The notes under the pieces are model-generated. The model did no database searches and had not been told where the DNA came from. It saw only the letters and a program-made list of their open reading frames with translations. Positions 61,008 to 64,000 of a stretch of DNA of 64,000 nt are shown piece after piece. The stretch is taken from assembly GCA_018223385.1 (NCBI GenBank), contig JAGTTR010000020.1, positions 25,721 through 89,720 of the forward strand, read 5' to 3'. This DNA is from Oscillospiraceae bacterium Marseille-Q3528. Its GTDB lineage: Bacteria > Bacillota > Clostridia > Lachnospirales > Lachnospiraceae. The position numbers and the translations under genes were made by a program. Position 1 is the first letter of the stretch, and the number at the start of each line of letters is the position of its first letter.

Positions 61008-62096
61008 ATGGATAACACAAGAAGAATATATCTGGATAATATTCGCTGGATTACTGTTTGTATTGTTGTAATTTATCATGTGATTTATATGTACAATGGT
61101 GTCCAGCCGTTTGGAGTAATCGGTCCGTTTAAAGAACAGCAGTTGCAGGATGCTTTCCAATATCTCGTATATCCCTGGATGATGGCTTTGTTATTTACGA
61201 TGTCTGGTATGACAGTCAGATATTATCTGGAAAAGCATAATGTAAAAGAATGTATCCGAGATAAAACACGCAAGCTATTGGTTCCTTCCACCATTGGACT
61301 TTTTGTATTTCAATGGATACTGGGATATTATAATATGAAAATCAGCGGTGCTTTTGAAAGCTTTGAATCCGTTCCAGGAATAGTTCGGTATGTGATCATG
61401 GCTATATCAGGAATCGGTGTTCTTTGGTATATACAAGTACTATGGATTTTTTCAATGCTTCTGTTACTAGTGAGAAAATTTGAAAGGGATCGTATCTGGA
61501 AAAGAGGAGAAAAAACACCAGTATGGCTGCTGATTTTGTTAACTGTCTGTGTATATGGATTCTCACAAGTTCTTAATACGCCGATAGTAACTGTGTACCG
61601 GTTTGGAATTTACGGGTTCTGTTTTTTTACAGGTTATTTTATTTTTTCACATGATGAGGTTGTTAAGCGCTTAAGTAAATGGTGGGGGATTTTTCTGATC
61701 GCAGCTGGTGCAACAGGAATATTCTATACGATATATTATTTTGGCGAAAACTATGCGGTAGAGCCTGTGCTTAATAATATGCCTGCCTGTATTTATTGTT
61801 GGTTTTCAATTCTTGCAATTTTGGCATTTATGAAAAAATATGGAAACTTGGAAAACAAAGTATCTAGATGGATGTCAAAAAAATCCTGGGGAATTTATGT
61901 TTTTCATTATCTTCCATTAGCTTGTGTAGCTTATTACCTGAGGTGTTTTATTTCAGAACTTCCGGCAGGGATTGTATATATAGTCGTAGGAATCAGTGCA
62001 TTTGCAGGTGCATTGTTTTTATATGAAATCATCAGTAGAATACCGATTATCCGCTGGTGTGTATTAGGTGTGAAAAAGGAGAAAAAACATGTTTAA
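61008..62096 (+). CDS. Acyltransferase 3 family membrane protein
   Basis: This 362-residue, roughly ten-helix membrane protein belongs to the acyltransferase-3 (OafA/WecH-like) family. Such proteins acetylate or succinylate surface sugars or other exported substrates. The start at 61008 follows AAAGGTGGGAAAAGT. The N-terminal RRIYLDNIRWITVCIVVIYHVIYM carries the family Arg and His (IYH). Later segments are LVYPWMMALLFTMSGMTVRYYLEK, IRDKTRKLLVPSTIGLFV and SWGIYVFHYLPLACVAYYLR. The overlapping next gene is a regulator. The acyl acceptor is unknown. Confidence 0.87.
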   Translation: MDNTRRIYLDNIRWITVCIVVIYHVIYMYNGVQPFGVIGPFKEQQLQDAFQYLVYPWMMALLFTMSGMTVRYYLEKHNVKECIRDKTRKLLVPSTIGLFVFQWILGYYNMKISGAFESFESVPGIVRYVIMAISGIGVLWYIQVLWIFSMLLLLVRKFERDRIWKRGEKTPVWLLILLTVCVYGFSQVLNTPIVTVYRFGIYGFCFFTGYFIFSHDEVVKRLSKWWGIFLIAAGATGIFYTIYYFGENYAVEPVLNNMPACIYCWFSILAILAFMKKYGNLENKVSRWMSKKSWGIYVFHYLPLACVAYYLRCFISELPAGIVYIVVGISAFAGALFLYEIISRIPIIRWCVLGVKKEKKHV

Positions 62097-62505
62097 AGAT
62101 AACCTTGTATCCGTACGTAAAATGCATGGCTTTTCACAGGATGAACTGGCTGGAAAGATTGGTGTAAGTAGACAGACACTTTCAAAATATGAAACAGGAG
62201 AATCATTACCAGATATTGAGAGGTGTAAACTCCTGGCAGAAGTATTGGATGTAAGTTTGGATGATCTGGTAAACTATGACAAAGAAAACAGCAATAATCT
62301 TGGTCTGGGTGTTCCGCCAAAGGGAAAGCATGTTTTTGGAATCACAAAAGTGGGAGAGAAAGGTCAGATTGTGATACCGGCAAAAGCAAGAAAAATATTT
62401 GATATTCAGCCAGGTGATAATCTGATCATATTGGGCGATGAAAGTCAGGGAATTGCTATCATCAAAGAAAAAAGACTAGTGGAGATATTAAGTGGAAAGG
62501 AATAA
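62089..62505 (+). CDS. XRE HTH regulator fused to an AbrB-type domain
   Basis: This 138-residue protein has an N-terminal XRE/Cro HTH (LVSVRKMHGFSQDELAGKIGVSRQTLSKYETGESLPDIERC, about residues 6-60) and a C-terminal swapped-hairpin AbrB/MazE-type DNA-binding domain (KVGEKGQIVIPAKARKIFDIQPGDNLIIL, about 88-125). Two DNA-binding modules in one chain is an uncommon but known arrangement in Clostridia. Its start overlaps the acyltransferase stop by 8 bp, so it is translationally coupled and may control that operon. Confidence 0.88.
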   Translation: MFKDNLVSVRKMHGFSQDELAGKIGVSRQTLSKYETGESLPDIERCKLLAEVLDVSLDDLVNYDKENSNNLGLGVPPKGKHVFGITKVGEKGQIVIPAKARKIFDIQPGDNLIILGDESQGIAIIKEKRLVEILSGKE

Positions 62506-62724
62506 GAGCACTCTACTTTACGTAGGTTGTTGCCACACGAAAGGTTCCAAATCAGTGATGTGAAAAAATCTATTTCTACTGTAATCGGAGTGGTCTGTAT
62601 TCTATAGATCCTGTAAAAGTGATTGATGACAGAGATGAATACAATAAAAGAATTATTATCTTGATATTATCAGAAATGAGAATATAATATAATTAGATAA
62701 TATATTAAGGAGTGATAGCATTAT
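62506..62724. other. Intergenic stretch with a short unassigned frame
   Basis: No complete gene is seen. A frame open from 62559 to TAA at 62687 reads IYFYCNRSGLYSIDPVKVID and on to RDEYNKRII. It has no start or ribosome site and could be a gene remnant I do not recognise. Confidence 0.3.
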
Positions 62725-63225
62725 ATGGAATTGGCAGAAATTGTAATGAACCCTGTTCGGCAGCGGATCTTTCAGTATTTTTTGCTCCATGAAACAGGCA
62801 CGGTCAAGGAAATCAGAAAAGCGCTGCCCGATGTTCCCAGCGCAAGCCTGTATCGGCACATAAAGATTCTTACAGATAGTACGATTCTTATGGTCGTGGG
62901 TGAAAATCGAATTCGTGGTACTGTTGAAAGCGTTTATCAATTAAATAAGGATGCTATGGCGATAGAAGATGAAAACGGAAATGCAGTGCAAATGTCACTG
63001 CTCAGTATTTGTGCAGCATTTGCGAAGTACTTTTCTAGTGGCAAGGCTGATCCCAAGAAGGATATGCTGCTATTTACAAACTGCACGCTGCTACTGACGG
63101 ACGAGGAGTTTTCGGGTTTCCTTACGGAAATCAATCAGATTGCAGTCAAGTACATGAAAAAAGAGGCAGTGGAAGGCAGTAAAACGCGGCAGATCACGCT
63201 CATCTCCGCCCCATCGAATGAGTAG
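62725..63225 (+). CDS. ArsR-like HTH transcriptional regulator
   Basis: This 166-residue protein has a winged-helix N-terminal domain (LAEIVMNPVRQRIFQYFLLHETGTVKEIRKALPDVPSASLYRHIKIL, about residues 3-55) of the HTH_20/ArsR-like kind. The helical C-terminal half (SLLSICAAFAKYFSSGKADPKKD; FLTEINQIAVKYMKKEAVEG) is probably the dimerisation or sensing part. There is no Cys-based metal motif, so metal sensing is unlikely. The ribosome site is AAGGAGTGATAGC. The Cys-rich KTR gene starts 9 bp after its stop and is probably co-transcribed. Confidence 0.82.
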   Translation: MELAEIVMNPVRQRIFQYFLLHETGTVKEIRKALPDVPSASLYRHIKILTDSTILMVVGENRIRGTVESVYQLNKDAMAIEDENGNAVQMSLLSICAAFAKYFSSGKADPKKDMLLFTNCTLLLTDEEFSGFLTEINQIAVKYMKKEAVEGSKTRQITLISAPSNE

Positions 63226-63234
63226 GTGATGATT

Positions 63235-63423
63235 ATGGAAAAGCAAGGGCAATGGCTGCTATGCCCACATTGTCACGGGAAAACCCGTGTGTGGTTGCGA
63301 GAAGATACCGTTCTTCGGAATTATCTTCTCTTCTGTCCAAAGTGCAAGCAGGAAACACTCATTGATTTACGACAATTTCATATAACGCTATTGAACCAGC
63401 CAGACGCTAAGACGCAGAGCTGA
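63235..63423 (+). CDS. Cysteine-rich KTR-domain protein
   Basis: This 62-residue zinc-ribbon-like protein has CPHC near residue 10 and CPKC near residue 37. Between them lies GKTRVWLREDTVLRNYLLF, and the KTR motif that names the family. These proteins are found repeatedly beside regulators on Tn916-type conjugative elements; their function is unknown. The start at 63235 is preferred over GTG 63226 and ATG 63229 because family members begin near QGQWLLCP. It is followed by a terminator. Confidence 0.85.
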   Translation: MEKQGQWLLCPHCHGKTRVWLREDTVLRNYLLFCPKCKQETLIDLRQFHITLLNQPDAKTQS

Positions 63424-63460
63424 ACTTGATGAGAGATCGAGTTCGCTTTGCGTCATTTTT
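63411..63460 (+). terminator. Terminator after the KTR gene
   Basis: GACGC...GCTGAACT (63411-63426) pairs with AGTTCGC...GCGTC (63440-63454), followed by ATTTTT. The left arm overlaps the end of the KTR gene. Confidence 0.7.
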
Positions 63461-63721
63461 GAAGATGGTAAGTTAAATGAAATAGTTATATGGTTTTACA
63501 CTTCAGGATCACCTTTTTTTAAAAGAATTTCTGAGTATAACGTGCCAGACTTGGAAAGGTTTGATAGAATAGCAGAAGAGATTGAAAAGGGACTAGGAAA
63601 ATCAGTTTTTTCAGAAGCAAACAGTTTATGGGCAGAGAAAAAATGGAGTACAAAAAATACATATGTAGAAATGAGATATCATTATTCAGATGATTTTATA
63701 GAACTAACATATAAAAAATAA
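63431..63721 (+). pseudogene. C-terminal remnant of an unknown protein
   Basis: A frame open across the terminator to TAA at 63719-63721 reads IFEDGKLNEIVIWFYTSGSP, then RISEYNVPDLERFDRIAEEI and VEMRYHYSDDFIELTYKK. The roughly 90-residue tail looks protein-like (alternating strands, charged helices), but there is no start codon or ribosome site. It is probably the end of a gene whose front was lost. No family was recognised. Confidence 0.4.
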
Positions 63722-64000
63722 TAAGTAAATCATGATTATGTCTTTTATAGAATTGAACCTGAAAATCATTATTGTTGAAATATTTAATGAAAAAGAAGAT
63801 TGTATGTATCGGTTATTTGGAATTTCGAAAAAGAACACAGGAATCAATAGATTATTGGGATGAAGATGAGGAATCAATAGTGTCAGATTATGTATAAAAA
63901 ATATACATATCCTATTAGTATTGTGGTTTCGTTTTTCAATATCGTTGTGTTTTATTAATGTGACAATAAAAGATTGATTTCGTTGGAACTAGGAATGAGG
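63722..64000. other. AT-rich end of window without a clear gene
   Basis: Only a 36-codon frame (63787-63897, MKKKIVCIGYLEFRKRTQES and on to SDYV) is visible, without a ribosome site. It may be degenerate coding sequence. Nothing else is supported. Confidence 0.3.

Overview
The window looks like chromosomal DNA of a spore-forming, anaerobic gut Clostridium of the Lachnospiraceae type. The evidence is sporulation genes (gpr, spoIIP), the gpr-spoIIP-lepA-hemW gene order, strong AGGAGG ribosome sites, a split purine pathway end (PurO-type cyclohydrolase plus stand-alone AICAR formyltransferase) and Tn916/Tn1549-type remnants. The first 52 kb are fairly GC-rich, tightly packed core genome. The last 12 kb are clearly more AT-rich and full of broken genes.

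Layout. 1-8 kb: gpr (5' end cut by the window), spoIIP, an alpha/beta hydrolase with a coupled 51-residue membrane protein, lepA, an M24 peptidase and hemW. 8-15.5 kb: NUDIX hydrolase, prolyl-tRNA-type deacylase, a VanRS-like two-component system and a GldG/GldA/GldF-like ABC module. 15.6-26.4 kb: an NhaC-type antiporter, then a complete phosphate block (Na/Pi cotransporter, pstSCAB, phoU, phoR, phoP) with phased Pho-box-like repeats before both nptA and pstS. 26.4-35 kb: a DinJ/RelE toxin-antitoxin pair whose toxin carries a stop codon, pyk, the two purine enzymes, niaR with an EIIC_2-type transporter, a YtrA-type GntR/ABC operon and endonuclease IV. 36-52 kb: argS, an AlaX editing protein, a HAD phosphatase, a CPBP protease, gltBD, mgtE, an NSS symporter and rpsB-tsf.

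After the tsf terminator comes a decayed genomic island. It holds a 5'-truncated IS3-family element abutting a parB fragment, an ICE gene (DUF6050-like), a compact three-gene cassette of unknown function with two membrane-active-looking proteins (54.3-57.4 kb), a deleted BREX pglX gene, fragments of a surface protein and of the ICE CHAP cell-wall hydrolase, a MATE/AraC pair, a broken TetR gene with an intact-looking operator, an acyltransferase overlapped by an XRE-AbrB regulator, and an ArsR-like/Cys-rich-KTR pair.

The most notable non-coding signal is a family of 70-200 bp palindromic intergenic elements. They have ACAGTTCA/TGAACTGT-type ends and internal hairpins whose stems differ by compensating changes, several with a shared GCTTGC apex. 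Two of them lie between a promoter and its gene (argS, gltB). Other leads are a nested structure that would bury the hydrolase ribosome site, an overlapping leader ORF in front of mgtE, and a PDZ-like insertion in PstA. No rRNA, tRNA or CRISPR array was seen.
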